Assembly (NCBI GenBank): GCA_030762935.1
Contig: CM060900.1
Span: forward strand, 394,123,632-394,187,631
Direction of reading: 5' to 3'
Length of the DNA stretch: 64,000 nucleotides
Origin: Hymenopus coronatus
Taxonomy: Eukaryota > Arthropoda > Insecta > Mantodea > Hymenopodidae
Of this stretch, positions 28,690 through 39,689 are shown piece after piece. Made by a program: the position numbers and the translations under genes. The notes under the pieces are model-generated. The model saw only the letters and a list, made by a program, of their open reading frames with translations. It searched no databases and was not told the DNA's origin. Each line of letters starts with the position of its first letter. Within the stretch, counting starts at the first letter, position 1.

Positions 28690-30950
28690 CTAGCACTATC
28701 TCAACCATTACCATAACCACCATCACATTCCCCCTCCCCACAATCACCATCACAGACACCATTACCATCAGCACCATCACATTCCCCCTCCCCACAATCA
28801 CCATCACCATCACCACCATTACATTCCCCCTCAACACAATCACCATCACCATCACAGTCACTATTACCATCACCACCATCACATTCCCCCTCCCCACAAT
28901 CACCATCACCATCACAGTCACTATTACCATAACCACCATCACATTCCCCCTCCCCACAATCACCATCACCATCACAGTCACCATTACCATCACCACCATT
29001 ACATTCCCCCTCCCCACAATCACCATCACCATCACAGTCACCATTACCATCACCACCATTACATTCCCCCTCCCCACAATCACCATCACAGACACCATTA
29101 CCATCAGCACCATCACATTCCCCCTCCCCACAATCACCATCACCATCACAGACACCATTACCATCAGCACCATCACATTCACTATCACCATCACAGATAC
29201 CATTACCGTCACCACCATCACATTCCCCCTCCCAACATTCACTATCACCATCACAGTCACCATTACCGTCACCACCATCACATTCCCCCTCCCCACAATC
29301 ACCCTCACAGTCACCATTACCATCAGCACCATCACATTCCCCCTCCCCACAATCACCATCACAGACACCATTACCATCAGCACCATCACATTCCCCTCCC
29401 CACAATCACCATCACAGACACCATTACCATAACAACCATCACATTCCCCCTCCCCACAATCACCATCACCATCACAGACACCATTACCATCAGCACCATC
29501 ACATTCCCCCTCCCAACAATCACCATCACCATCACAGTCACTATTACCATCTGCACCATCACATTCCCCCTCACCACAATCACCATCACAGTCACCATTA
29601 TCATCACCACCATCACATTCCCCCTCCCCACAATCACCATCACAGTCACTATTACCATCATCATCACATTCCCCCTCCCCACAATCACCATCACCATCAC
29701 AGTCACCATTACCATCACCACCATCAAATTCCCCCTCCCCACAATCACCATCACAGTCACTATTACCATCATCATCACATTCCCCCTCCCCACAATCACC
29801 ATCACCATCACAGTCAGTATTACCATCACCACCATCACATTCCCCCCCCCTTACCACAATCACCATCACCATCACAGTCACTATTACTATCAGCATCATC
29901 ACATTCACCCTCCCCACAATCACCATCACCATCACAGTCACCATTACCATCAGCACCATCACATTCCCCCTCCCCACAATCACCATCACCATCACAGACA
30001 CCATTACCATCACCACCATCACAATCTCCCTCCCCACAATCACCATCAGCACCATCACATTCCCCCTCCCCACAATCACCATCATCATCACATTCCCCCT
30101 CCCCACAATCACCATCACCATCACAGTCACTATTACCATCACCACCATCACATTCCCCCTCCCCACAATCACCATCACCATCACAGTCACTATTATCATC
30201 ACCACCATCACATTCCCCCTCCCCACAATCACCATAACCATCACAGTCACTATTACCATCACCACCATCACATTCCCCCTCCCCACAATCACCACCATCA
30301 CAGTCACTATTACCATCATCATCACATTCCCCCTCCCCACAATCATCATCACCATCACAGTCACTATTACCATCACCACCATCACATTCCCCCTCCCCAC
30401 AATCACCACCATCATCACAAGTAACTATTACCATCATCATCACATTCCCCCTCCCCACAATCATCATCACCATCACAGTCACTATTACCATCAGCATCAT
30501 CACATTCCCCCTCCCCACAATCACCATCACCATCACAGACACCATTACCATCAGCACCATCACATTCCCCCTCCCCACAATCACCATCACAGACACTATT
30601 ACCATCAGCACCATCACATTCCCCCTCCCCACAATCACCATCACCATCACCATCACAGTCACTATTACCATCAGCATCATCACATTCCCCCTCCCCACAA
30701 TCACCATCACCATCACAGACACTATTACCATCAGCACCATCACATTCCCCCTCCCCACAATCACCATCACCATCACCATCACAGTCACTATTACCATCAG
30801 CATCATCACATTCCCCCTCCCCACAATCATCATCACCATCACAGTCACTATTACCATCACCACCATCACATTCCCCCTCCCCACAATCACCACCATCACC
30901 ACCATCACATTCCCTCTCCCCACAATCACCACCATCATCTCAACTAACTA
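28690..30950 (-). repeat. 2.26 kb minisatellite of ~45-60-bp units
   Basis: Around forty variant units contain CATCACATTCCCCCTCCCC, ACAATCACCATCACCATCAC and AGTCACTATTACC. Unit length varies by insertion or loss of CACCAT trinucleotides. The minus strand is free of stops for long runs in two phases. One phase gives GRGNVMVV-type hydrophobic repeats, the other GEGECDGG / DCDGDGDC acidic cysteine repeats. The longest frame, 578 codons, switches between these phases at single-base indels. That argues that the open frames are a by-product of unit composition rather than a selected protein. Confidence 0.9.
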
Positions 30951-31293
30951 TGACAATAAATAATATATATTTTTTCCAATCAAAGAATGACGTAAATGAT
31001 GGGTTTTAAACCTGGAAATTCCTTTCATCGTCTTCAACTTAGATTCAACAAAAATTTGTTGAGGTTATACCTCAGTGTTGGCCATTGAAACCAAATATAT
31101 ACATTTGAAAACAAAAGTGGATTATAATTTCAAAATTAATTAGCAGTCTTTTCTAAAACAAGAGTTGAACGAATCTAGATTTTCTATGTTTTTAAACTTT
31201 GAACAGGTAGATTTAATTTTGTCATCTACAAATATAAAATTCTATTTTTCCTTCGACTGATATTTACCATCTGCATCTAAGCCCTGCTGTCCT

Positions 31294-31590
31294 TCACTCG
31301 TCATCATCGAATTCGTCACCAATGGGCTGGTCAGCTTCGTCTTCATATTCCTCCATGTTTTAATCCAAGTCTTCAGGTTGCTGATTTTTGTTAACACTTT
31401 CATCAGCTGAAAAACCAGAATTATAAGAAAAACTTAAATTAAATGTGTCTAAATTAATATGATTTTCTAGACCGAACTTTCTCCAACGACTCAGCATATG
31501 AATGATACCGCTTTCCCTCAAGATCAACATTCCCTTTCAGTTCATTATGTTTAAATGTGTTGACATATCGATCATTAATCAAATTAAGGC
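31294..31590 (-). CDS. Two possible host exons, unrecognised acidic-tailed protein
   Basis: On the minus strand, an AG near 31,590 preceded by a pyrimidine-rich tract opens a frame containing NLINDRYVNTFKHNELKGN, then DLEGKRYHSYAESLEKVR, up to a GT at 31,472-31,471 (weak donor GTCTAG). After ~65 bp, TTTTTCAG at 31,407 opens DESVNKNQQPEDLD then a stop. In the same phase after it comes MEEYEDEADQPIGDEFDDDE and TGA at 31,296-31,294. The composition looks like real coding sequence with an acidic C-terminus. The in-frame TAA and weak donor mean it may be a pseudogene. No family was recognised. Confidence 0.3.
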
Positions 31591-32239
31591 TCTGGCATTT
31601 AATAGGAGAGATTGGTGAAAAGTGGGCAAAAATGGGGAAAAATTACTATTTAGGCATTTGAACCTATAGAAATCTGGTTCTCTAGGAACGGCTTTGTGTG
31701 AATATTTTTAACATAGGAATGAAAATGAGGGACTTAGCATGAAGATTTAAATAACCCTAAGCGGAGAGGGTGGTATCGTATTTAAGGTTTTTAAAAATAT
31801 TTCTTAGATTGTTTCCAAAATTCCATGAAGGTTTCTTGGAAACATTTGAGGCACATTTATCAATCAGCTTCTCAGTTGTGTACTTTAAGAAAAATCTACA
31901 CCATTTTATGAATAGATATGTATATTTAATTTTAGGCTAATTAATATGCACGGGGTTTCCAGGAGTTTTTCTCGGCTATAGTATACGTATATTTTAGCTA
32001 TCTAGCGAAATTTCAGAAATGGTTTCCCCGATAACGGTTTAATAAGAATTTCTATGTGGTTATTAGTGTGAGGCACAGATGTTACGCCTCCAAGCTTATG
32101 CAGGATTGGTAAGTAGATATCATATTTTATTTTTTTGCAAAAGCGGAAACTTACAATTCAACAGAAATGATTTAATAAAAAGTAGTTTAATTAAAATTAC
32201 ATCGATTAGAAAAATTATTTTGCAATTTTTGAAAATAGT
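31591..32239. other. Unassigned DNA
   Basis: AT-rich. Could include introns or upstream exons of the candidate gene at 31.3-31.6 kb, but nothing convincing was seen. Confidence 0.35.
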
Positions 32240-32415
32240 TTTGCTAATAATGCTGCTAACTACCAGGATTATATCAGCGCTGCCTGTGTCCCTTAATTTC
32301 GTTTCACAGGTGTTCTTTTATAAGCCAGTAAATCTACTGACGTAGGGCTGTCCCTATAGAGCACACATAAAGAAACTCCGGCCTGGACCTGGTTTGAATC
32401 CGCACATTATTCTGC
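32240..32415 (-). repeat. SINE family B copy
   Basis: Minus strand: GGATTCAAACCAGGTCCAGG (B box), TAGATTTACTGGCTTA, AAAAGAACACCTGTGAAAC, CGCTGATATAATCCTGG. The A-box end is eroded. Confidence 0.75.
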
Positions 32416-32454
32416 AGTTTAATTAGGAATATAAACATAAATTGTTGTTTAAAA

Positions 32455-32770
32455 TTACGAAAATTGCTCTACTAAATTGTGTCTCGCCAGTGTCATAAGG
32501 TGCTCTAGGCATTCCCAGACCAGACTTGATTTGACTTGAGGGATTATCAGTGCCTTAAGGGCAGCTTGCCTGTCAGAGAGTATTAAAATATTCTTATTTT
32601 GTCCTCTGTTTAAGTTTCCCAAACACAAGCCATGATCGCAAGCCATATCAGCTTGAAAAACAGCGGTGTAGATTCCCAAACCGAACCAAAGCTTACAGCA
32701 ATTTCTATACACCCCAGCTTCAACTCTCTGATGGGTTTTGGAACCACTAGTAAATCAAATTGACCCTTTA
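32455..32770 (-). pseudogene. RNase H domain relic of a non-LTR retrotransposon
   Basis: The minus-strand frame reads FTSGSKTHQRVEAGVY, matching the FTDGSK motif at the start of LINE RNase H domains (catalytic D replaced by S). It is followed by IYTAVFQADMACD (the AVFQAE motif), ILSDRQAALKAL (the DSQAAL motif) and VWECLEHLMTLARHN. Order and spacing fit the RNase H found at the C-terminus of Jockey/I-group pol proteins. No reverse transcriptase is attached. It abuts the start of the NUMT. Confidence 0.75.
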
Positions 32771-32929
32771 TCTCACTCAGGTCTTTTACTACTAGTCCAT
32801 TGATCTCATTCCGAAAAGGTTACGGAGAATGATCTATTAAAGGTATATCTAGAGAGCATAGAATCGAATGCCATGTTAAAACAGGTTAACTTACAATTAA
32901 GGTTTTCATTTACACAGAAATTGCTTGTC

Positions 32930-34095
32930 GTTGGATTCGATGTAATATGAAATTAATAATATTGTTGTAATTAAATTTTTGTAAACATATAAATTTTGAA
33001 ATTGTAAGTTATTATAGTTAAATTGATAACATTATTTTTAATGTAGTATTTTGAGTGCTGCAGATGAGAGTTTAAAATTGTATTATAATTAAATAAAGAT
33101 AGTTGTATCTTGTCTACCAGAGTATATTACAATGAACTATAAAATTCTGTTTTTCCTAAATTTAAAATAATTAATTTGATATTTTAGTTATTGTGTCATA
33201 AATATTAAAAATACTCTATTGCTAAGGGGATGTTAAACATTTTTGCATTTTTGAGGACATCTAGTTTTTTAATAAGCGAGTATAATTCAGAATATATAAG
33301 CAATTAAATATCTGATTATTAAAATATTTTATGTTTCTAATTTTAAAGCAGGCAAGTTTTTTAAAAAAATAATTTGAATAAGGTTTAACTGACGATTTTA
33401 GGGATTTAAAATGTGTTATTATTTAAAGGATGTTAAAATTTAATGCTTGGTTTTTGGGTATTTTTTTTGCTATTAATTTTGTATATTAGTTTGTTAAATT
33501 CAATTTAAATGTTTTAGAGAAGCTCGTTTACTTAGTAAGTATTATTGTGAAAGCTAAGTACACTGATATTGTAATACAAACAATTAAGCAAACATTCACT
33601 CACCTGCTCAATACAAACGTGGTTTCTTGGACATGTTTAAATGATCTAACCTGCCCACTGAAAATGTTTTAAGGGTCGCAGTATTTTGACTGTACGAAGT
33701 TAGCCTAGTCAGTAAACGATTTAAACGCTTCTGAGAGATGAGAAGGCTTTATAAATTTTAAAAATTGTAATGCTTTATTGAGATAAAATAAATAATTTTA
33801 GGTTACTATGAAATGTATTTAAATGTAAATGTATATAAATAATGTTTAAAAGAATAAATTACCTTGAAGAAAACAGTAATTTCTTTTAAGAGTTCGTATC
33901 GAAAGAGTAGATTGTGACCTTGATGTTGGATTATTTTTTGGTCCAGATGTTCAGAAACTAGGTCTGTTTGACCCTTAAAAAAATTATATGAATCTGAGGT
34001 TAAATTGGCGTAAAGTAGGTTGCTTTCGATCTTTAATTATATTAAAATATTAGCACGCCAGGACCAAATATTAAATTAATTTCATATGGATAAAT
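32930..34095 (+). pseudogene. rrnL: NUMT: mitochondrial 16S rRNA
   Basis: The conserved 3' half is obvious: ACCTGCCCACTGA, GGGTCGCAGTATTTTGACTG, AATTACCTT, AGAGTTCGTATCGAAAG, GTGACCTTGATGTTGGATTA, AACTAGGTCTGTTTGACCC and GGCGTAAAGTAGGTTG. Each differs by a few changes from typical arthropod 16S. A 5' landmark, TTGTATCTTGTCTACCAGAG, is near 33,102. The 5' limit is approximate. It is not a functional rRNA, since core positions are mutated. Confidence 0.85.
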
Positions 34096-34104
34096 TTAAT
34101 GTAG

Positions 34105-34175
34105 TAATTCAACTATTTTGGCACAGTTAAGTGAAAAAGATTTATAAACCGTAAATATGATAACTAATCATAACT
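34105..34175 (+). pseudogene. NUMT: mitochondrial tRNA-Leu relic
   Basis: ACTATTTTGGCACAGTTAAG at about 34,111 matches the 5' half of insect mitochondrial tRNA-Leu (ACTATTTTGGCAGA). It lies in the ~90-bp gap between 16S and ND1, where tRNA-Leu(CUN) sits in pancrustaceans. The anticodon region is too altered to read with confidence. Confidence 0.6.
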
Positions 34176-34179
34176 AGTA

Positions 34180-35068
34180 AACGATAAGGGAATTATTCAT
34201 ATTAATATTCCTAGGTTTATTTTTTATCTTTTGAGGTAGGAGTGGTATATTTTTACTTCATTGGAACGAAAAATAATAGATTATATTCACCTACATAAGG
34301 ATCCAAAAAAGAGTATGTTCATAGGAATTCTACAAGCATTTGGTGATGCTGTGAGGTTATTGTGTAAAGAATATATAAATCCTTTATTTTCTTACTATTT
34401 ATTATATTATGTTGATCTTGATTTTCTTTGTTGTTTTTTATTTTTTTGAATAATAATACCTCATACAAGAAGATTATATACCTTTAATTTAGAAATGTTT
34501 ATTTTAGTATGTGCAAGTATATGTGTTTATACTGTATTATTAGCTGGATGACCCTTAAACACTTTATTAGGTGGACTGAGTGTAGTAGTACAAACTATTT
34601 TTATTAAGTAGGATTAACATTGAGTTTATTATCCTTTATTTCTTTAAATACCAGTTATTCATTGACTTATTTTATTACCTAATGGGAACCTGATTTTTGT
34701 TTGTTTATTTTTTGTAATGTTTGTTTCATATCATGTTGAAACAAATGGTAGATCCTTTGGTGTTGCAGAAGGGGAATCTAGATTAGTATGTGGATTTATT
34801 TTTAAATATGATGGAAGTGGATTTGCATTAATTTTTATAACTTATTCTTCCAGTAATTTATTTATAAGAATATTAATATAAGCAATTATTCTTAGTTTTG
34901 ACTTAAATTCATTTACGTTTTATTTAAAATTAGTTTTATTGCTTTCTATATATTGAAGTGTCAGCCACATTACCTTGATATCAATATGATAAGCTGATAT
35001 GTTTAGCATGGAGAATATTTTTACTTGTATCCTTAAATTTAATTCAATTTATATTTTATGTTTAGTAA
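34180..35068 (+). pseudogene. nad1: NUMT: mitochondrial ND1
   Basis: Translation with the invertebrate mitochondrial code gives SLERKIIDYIHLHKDPKK, FIGILQAFGDAVRLLCKEY, then YTVLLAG followed by a TGA-encoded tryptophan, and near the end a decayed KLICLAWRIFL motif. These match the ND1 motifs LERKVLGYIQIRKGPNK, GILQPFSDAIKLFTKE and DKLMYLAWK. Frameshifts occur near the start and in the middle. Under the standard code only a 62-codon frame (34,261-34,449) is open. Confidence 0.85.
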
Positions 35069-35073
35069 ATAAC

Positions 35074-35147
35074 ATTATTAAGGAATTTTAACACATTCAT
35101 AATGGTTTCAAGACACAAGCTTATATATTAAGTTTATAGCTACTAAT
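35074..35147 (-). pseudogene. NUMT: mitochondrial tRNA-Ser(UCN) relic
   Basis: The minus strand shows AGCTTGTGTCTTGAAACC, with the TGA anticodon in an anticodon-loop-like context at 35,110-35,108. It lies between the 3' ends of ND1 and cytb, the standard place for tRNA-Ser(UCN). Confidence 0.6.
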
Positions 35148-35164
35148 TATTGAGCGTTGGCAGA

Positions 35165-35400
35165 GAAACTTATCTCAAATTTTAATAATTAAAAGGTTAA
35201 GAACATAATAAGGACAGTATAAGAAAGAATTTGGCCAGCTAAAACATATGGGTCTGCAACTGGATAGGCTCCAATTCAGGTTAGTAAAATAACAATTACA
35301 ACTATAAATAAAATGTAAATTGTTTAATTGGATATAATTGCAATCCTCAAATCAACAATTAAGTTTAATGAGAATAGGAATTTTATCAATACGATTGATA
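35165..35400 (-). pseudogene. cob: NUMT: 3' end of mitochondrial cytochrome b
   Basis: The minus strand reads LLTWIGAYPVADPYVLAGQI, matching the cytb C-terminal motif LLTWIGARPVEDPYVLTGQ, and upstream RGLQLYPIKQFTFYL, matching FRGLQFYPLNQ with a frameshift between. The remaining 5' two thirds of the gene are absent. Confidence 0.85.
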
Positions 35401-35404
35401 GATT

Positions 35405-36240
35405 TAGATGTTTTCACTGATTAGCTCATGCTTTATTTAAGGAATTATTATCCATGTGTGTATAAATGGCAATTTATAATTTAAATATTTTCCAAAATAC
35501 TCGTTTTATAGGAACTGTATAAATTTTTATGGCTTCAACTTCTACTTTCCTTTTTAGTAGTTTTTTATTCTAAAGATATAATTTTGGAAGCAGTTTCTTT
35601 AAGAGATTTTAATACATTTTTTCCTACTGAATTAAGAGCATCTTATTCTTTTCATTTATTTTATTATGTTTTGGAGGGAATTTCAATTTAATACCAATAT
35701 ATAAACCAATAGAAGAGATGTAAATAATAATTTACGAAATATTAAGATTAACAATATTTTCAGGCTATGGTAGAAGTATATTACATTGAATAATTTTAAT
35801 TGCTTATTTTGTTTGTTTACCCTTAGTTATAAATATTATAAAAACTTTGGTAGGAATATTAGGATGATGATTAGGAGACAATTTGTTTATATATTAAATT
35901 GGTGTTTAAATTTCTTTCAATATCATCTTTAATTATTTTTTCAGGACCTATATGATTTATGCCTTTCGATTTTACTAAAACGAAAAACATAATTGGTTTA
36001 AATTCATTAAGTACATTGATTTTAGATGAAGAGAATATTTTTGTGCACAAAATTTTGTTTTGTGATTTGTATATTGGATAATTGGTAAATTTAACGAGAT
36101 TATTGAAATTCTTACTTAATTATTTTTAATTATATTGATTTATTCTGATGTAGATTATAACACCGAATATATTATCGAGATAATTAATATTTTTGAATAT
36201 ACATATAAATATTACAATTTTATGTTTAGAATGAAAATAT
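35405..36240 (+). pseudogene. nad5: NUMT: 3' half of mitochondrial ND5
   Basis: Segments resembling LTHALFKALLFMC and FMGSLSF of ND5 are followed by FYSKDIILEAVSL and a YSFHLFYY motif, all in ND5 order. A later GPIWFMPFDF resembles the SMWFMPF motif near the C-terminus. The frame shifts several times and TGA occurs in frame. Confidence 0.8.
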
Positions 36241-36394
36241 AACGTCTTCTTTCAGCCATAGAAATCAGAATAAATGCTGTAAATGGGTTTGAATCATTTG
36301 AATAATAAATTGGCAGCTAATATTCGATCAGCACATCTTCTTAATCCTAATATTATAATTCAATTCTTTTATTACCAGCGATTTTTTTTTTTAC

Positions 36395-36606
36395 TTTTAC
36401 TACTTGTGGCACAGCAGGCGATGACACTGGTGATGCATGGAATGAAAATGGAGCACGGGTGGAATGTGATGACGGGGGAACCCGTAGGAAACCCACCCCT
36501 GCGTCGCTTTGTCCACCAAAAATTTCATATACGATCGCTTGGGATAGAACCCGGACCATCTAGTTGAGAGTGGCGAGTGAACTAACCACTTGGCCACATT
36601 ACGGCC
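36395..36606 (-). repeat. SINE family A copy (A8)
   Basis: Minus strand: AATGTGGCCAAGTGGTTAG (A box), GGTCCGGGTTCTATCCCAAG (B box), then TTTTTGGTGGACAAAGCG, GGGTGGGTTTCC and GGTGCCACA-type ending. Overlapping 60-95 residue frames are SINE artefacts. Confidence 0.8.
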
Positions 36607-36617
36607 ATATTACTAAT

Positions 36618-36815
36618 GATATATTCCCCTATATTCCTTGTTTTAAACAATCAAAAACTCAAAATATTTATATGTTCTTTGGTATCAAATTATACAATAA
36701 GCTGCCAGAACGTACTAAATTCCTAGATAATAAGACTTTTAAGTGCGGAGTATATGCATGGTTGGTTGCAAATCCTTTATATTCTACACAAGAGTTTTTA
36801 GATTTTAATTGACAA
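36618..36815 (+). pseudogene. C-terminal end of a non-LTR retrotransposon pol
   Basis: The frame reads IYMFFGIKLYNKLPERTKFL, DNKTFKCGVYAWLVANPLYS and TQEFLDFN, then a stop. The KLYNKLP...F...FK......L..NPFYS..EFL pattern is the characteristic C-terminus of pol proteins of CR1/Jockey-like LINEs. Only this tail is present, consistent with 5' truncation on insertion, though the SINE at 36,395 now occupies the upstream side. Confidence 0.65.
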
Positions 36816-36999
36816 AGTGTGTAATCATACAATTTTATATACGATGTCGAACGTCTGTACAGTGCTTTAAGACAGAAGAAAGTAAATACAAATATATCTA
36901 TTTGGTTTCAGTTAGTACGTAAGGATACTTAGATACCTTATTATCAGGTTGAATGAGACTGCAATCAATTTGCTTCTTACTTAATTTACAATTAGAGGT

Positions 37000-37200
37000 G
37001 GTTCGAGCAGCCGTAAGCGTTAAGGCAATAGGTAATGGATTGATTATCCAGTCAAAGTTGTGAGTTTAAATCACAGCAACTGCAGTAAAAAATGGTGCCT
37101 TGGTAAAAGATGGTGGGAGCCCAAGTAAAATGGCCGGGTAATGGCAATACTTGGAAGCTGACAGGGTTATATTTGACTGCAGCTTGATCTTTTCTTTAAA
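37000..37200 (+). repeat. tRNA-headed SINE-like element (single copy here)
   Basis: GTGGTTCGAGCAGCCGTAAG and TTGTGAGTTTAAATCACAGC act as A- and B-box-like elements ~55 bp apart. They are followed by AAAAGATGGTGGGAGCCC, AAAATGGCCGGGTAATGGC and an A-rich end near 37,198. It resembles no other family in the window. Confidence 0.45.
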
Positions 37201-37384
37201 AAAACAATAAACAAAGAAAAACAAAGTTTTATCGCAAAAATTTCACATATTAAAATACAAAAGAGTAGGTATTTAATAATTATCTTCCATATAGTAATAA
37301 TTGTGATTCCAGAAAATATTTACTAAAAAATAGTTCATTCAAAAGTGTATTGCTTAGAAAAATTTATTCGCAATTTTTAAACAT

Positions 37385-37560
37385 ATTTTGTTAACCATGC
37401 TGTCAATTGCCAGGATAATATTAGCGCTGCCGTGTCTTGTAAGATTCTTTTCATGCCAGCAAATCTACTGCCATAGGGCGTATACCTTTCAAGCTCACAC
37501 AGAAATCATTGCTCTGGACCAGGTTGGAACTCGCGAATTCTTCTGGAGTTTAACAAGGAA
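37385..37560 (-). repeat. SINE family B copy
   Basis: Minus strand: B box GAGTTCCAACCTGGTCCAG, then TGTGAGCTTGAAAGG, CAGTAGATTTGCTGGCATG and ATTATCCTGGCAATTGACAG. The copies at 32,240 and 41,815 share the same flank TTAA.AAGGAATATAAA on the head side, so the flank may belong to the element. Confidence 0.7.
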
Positions 37561-39504
37561 TACAAATAAGAATTGTTGTTTAAAATTATGGGACTTGCAT
37601 GATGAGGAGGAGTTTTTATGTAATAGATTAAATTTTTAGTTCAAAATTGCATAATACATAGATTGTTTCAAAATCTTTATGCGTGGATTCTTTTAAAACA
37701 CAATATCATGGTTAATTTACTTTACTATTTAAGTAATAGGGACTTACCATGCGCTAACCGCTCCAATAATTGCAGATATTACGTTGTTAAAGATATAGAT
37801 AGTAAACTGCATGTTTCAAATTTTATCTTAAGAGCCAGTAGATGTGCACTCGACAAACTTCCACAGAGAACTGTGCAGAACGGGTAACTGGTGTAATATT
37901 GAACCTAGCGTTAAACGCCTGCAACACGAAAAGATTGCAGCGTGCATAGTGACAAATATTTGAACTATTACAACTGGCGCACCTAAATGCTTACGTCACT
38001 GGTAGGAATTCAGACACACTGCAGCTTATCGTATGTTCCAATATTTTGACGCTACTGATGATACAAAAAGTTAATTACGTGAGTTTTGGCAGTCGTGAAT
38101 GCAATTGGGTTGTTCAAACTGACATAAATTAATTTGACTTGTCATCTGTAGCAAAACAGTATTGGGACTCACTCTCAGCTGAATACCTGATAGTTAGGCT
38201 GGTATGAAAAACACAATTTATTTGTGTATAATTATTTTATTTAAAGAGTCCAATTGTCGGGATTTTCCATCATTTTTCGGTTTGTAACTTTTGGTACAGT
38301 GCGATAATATTCTACAATTATGCCACTTTTAATATCAAATTTTGAAGCTGAATAAAAACTTAAGTACTCTGCAACACTTTTTTTCTGCAACTTTCTTAGA
38401 AAAATCTATGGTTCTTAAAGTGTCTAAAATTTTTGTGAACTCTTAAACAACACTGGGATGTGGATTTTCACATGGGAAGAAAGCACTTGTTATTTATTCT
38501 ACTGTCTGGATAACACAACTTAATTATTATTAATTGCATAACACGAACAACTTTCTCATTTCGTACATAAACTTCTGCATACATCTTAAGCAACAGATGT
38601 CATTACAAACGGTTTCACACTATTTAACGTGATCAATGACTTGAAGCGCTATCACTCAACACAAATATATACAGGTTATTTTAACTTCTACAGCCATTAT
38701 CTTCACAATTGCAGGAATGCTTGCAGTTCTAACTGTCCATTGCATATCCTAGAAGTGAATGCGTATCCCACTTTGTGTGGATGGCAGGATGTTTCTGAAA
38801 ATTAATTCATTAAAATATAAAATGTTGTTACACTAACAATAACGTATTAAGGGCAGATGTAGGAAAAATGACCAAAATTGCTATTTTTGATTTTGACACT
38901 ATAAAGTAGTTCCATTATTTATAAACAATATTCAAAATGTTCAGGGAAAACTTCTGCCCAGAAGTGCCTTTAAAAATTAAAAAGCAAACTGGCATGCCCC
39001 TTTTTGGGGATGTTAGCAGTTTTTATAGTTTTCTTCCATGCAATCTGTACACATTTTATGAGTCTTCATCCGGCAAAATCTCAGTATAAATGAATATGCA
39101 AATGTTGATGAGACAGAAGACTGTCATTACTGATCTATATGTATCAGGGGATGGAACTGAATAAGAGGTTCGCACCAATCCTTACATTGCCCTACGAAAG
39201 CAATTCTTGTTGATACTGGTAAGGAGTTGATTTTGAAGTAACTAGCAAATGTTGCCTGCAGTATTTTAAAAGGGAAAATATTGTAGTATAAAATAAGAAA
39301 GGAATGGCAGACGGAGCATGATAGAATCTACAGAAAAAATTACAGTGGGAGCAGTGGATGTATGGAAGTAGCAGCGTTGAATAAAAATTTCTGATCGCTT
39401 TAGTACAATATACGGAAGATTGAGAAAGGTTGACCAGGCTTATTGTAGACTTGAAAGGCGAAGTGAGTGTTGACGGAAAGCTAAGAGGATGAAAAGACCG
39501 ACTC
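37561..39504. other. Unassigned DNA
   Basis: No recognised gene. The 74-codon frame at 37,663 and the 104-codon minus frame at 39,192 show no family motif. Confidence 0.4.
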
Positions 39505-39635
39505 ATTTATGGCACGTAAAAGAACCTCAAGCCTGATATAAGAGGCCTCTGAGCAAAATTAAGTGGTCTTTCACACCCAGTATGGAATGGGACGCTGCGA
39601 ACCATAGCAGTTAAAGAGCGTCCACAAATAAATCT
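39505..39635 (+). repeat. SINE family C, 3' half
   Basis: GCACGTAAAAGAACCTCAAG, GAGGCCTCTGAGCAAAATTA, AGTGGTCTTTCAC, AATGGGACGCTG and AAAGAGCGTCCACAAATAAA match the 12,625 copy nearly base for base. The tRNA head is missing. Confidence 0.8.
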
Positions 39636-39689
39636 CCATTTTTACAATAACTAAAATAACAAAATTACAAAGCTGTTATGGTAATGCCA

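Larger units (their letters stand above)
32930..36240 (+). other. Nuclear mitochondrial DNA segment (NUMT), rearranged
   Basis: Contiguous mitochondrial-type sequence: large rRNA, tRNA-Leu, ND1 (all plus), tRNA-Ser and the 3' part of cytb (minus), then the 3' half of ND5 (plus). That is the order on the minor strand of a standard arthropod mitochondrial genome. Cytb 5', ND6, tRNA-Pro, tRNA-Thr, ND4L, ND4, tRNA-His and ND5 5' are deleted at a junction near 35,400. In-frame TGA for tryptophan and numerous frameshifts show mitochondrial origin and nuclear decay. Confidence 0.9.

Noticed and set aside
28682..30938. 578- and 367-codon minus-strand open frames as protein genes
   Set aside because: They lie entirely in a minisatellite, and the longest switches between a hydrophobic and an acidic phase at indels. 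No start context or splice structure supports translation.
32930..36240. True mitochondrial DNA or functional ND1/ND5 genes
   Set aside because: Frameshifts, altered rRNA core positions, a large deletion and nuclear SINE/LINE sequence on both sides show a nuclear copy.
39192..39506. 104-codon minus-strand frame
   Set aside because: No recognisable motif. The composition is typical of AT-rich noncoding DNA, and it ends at the SINE C fragment.
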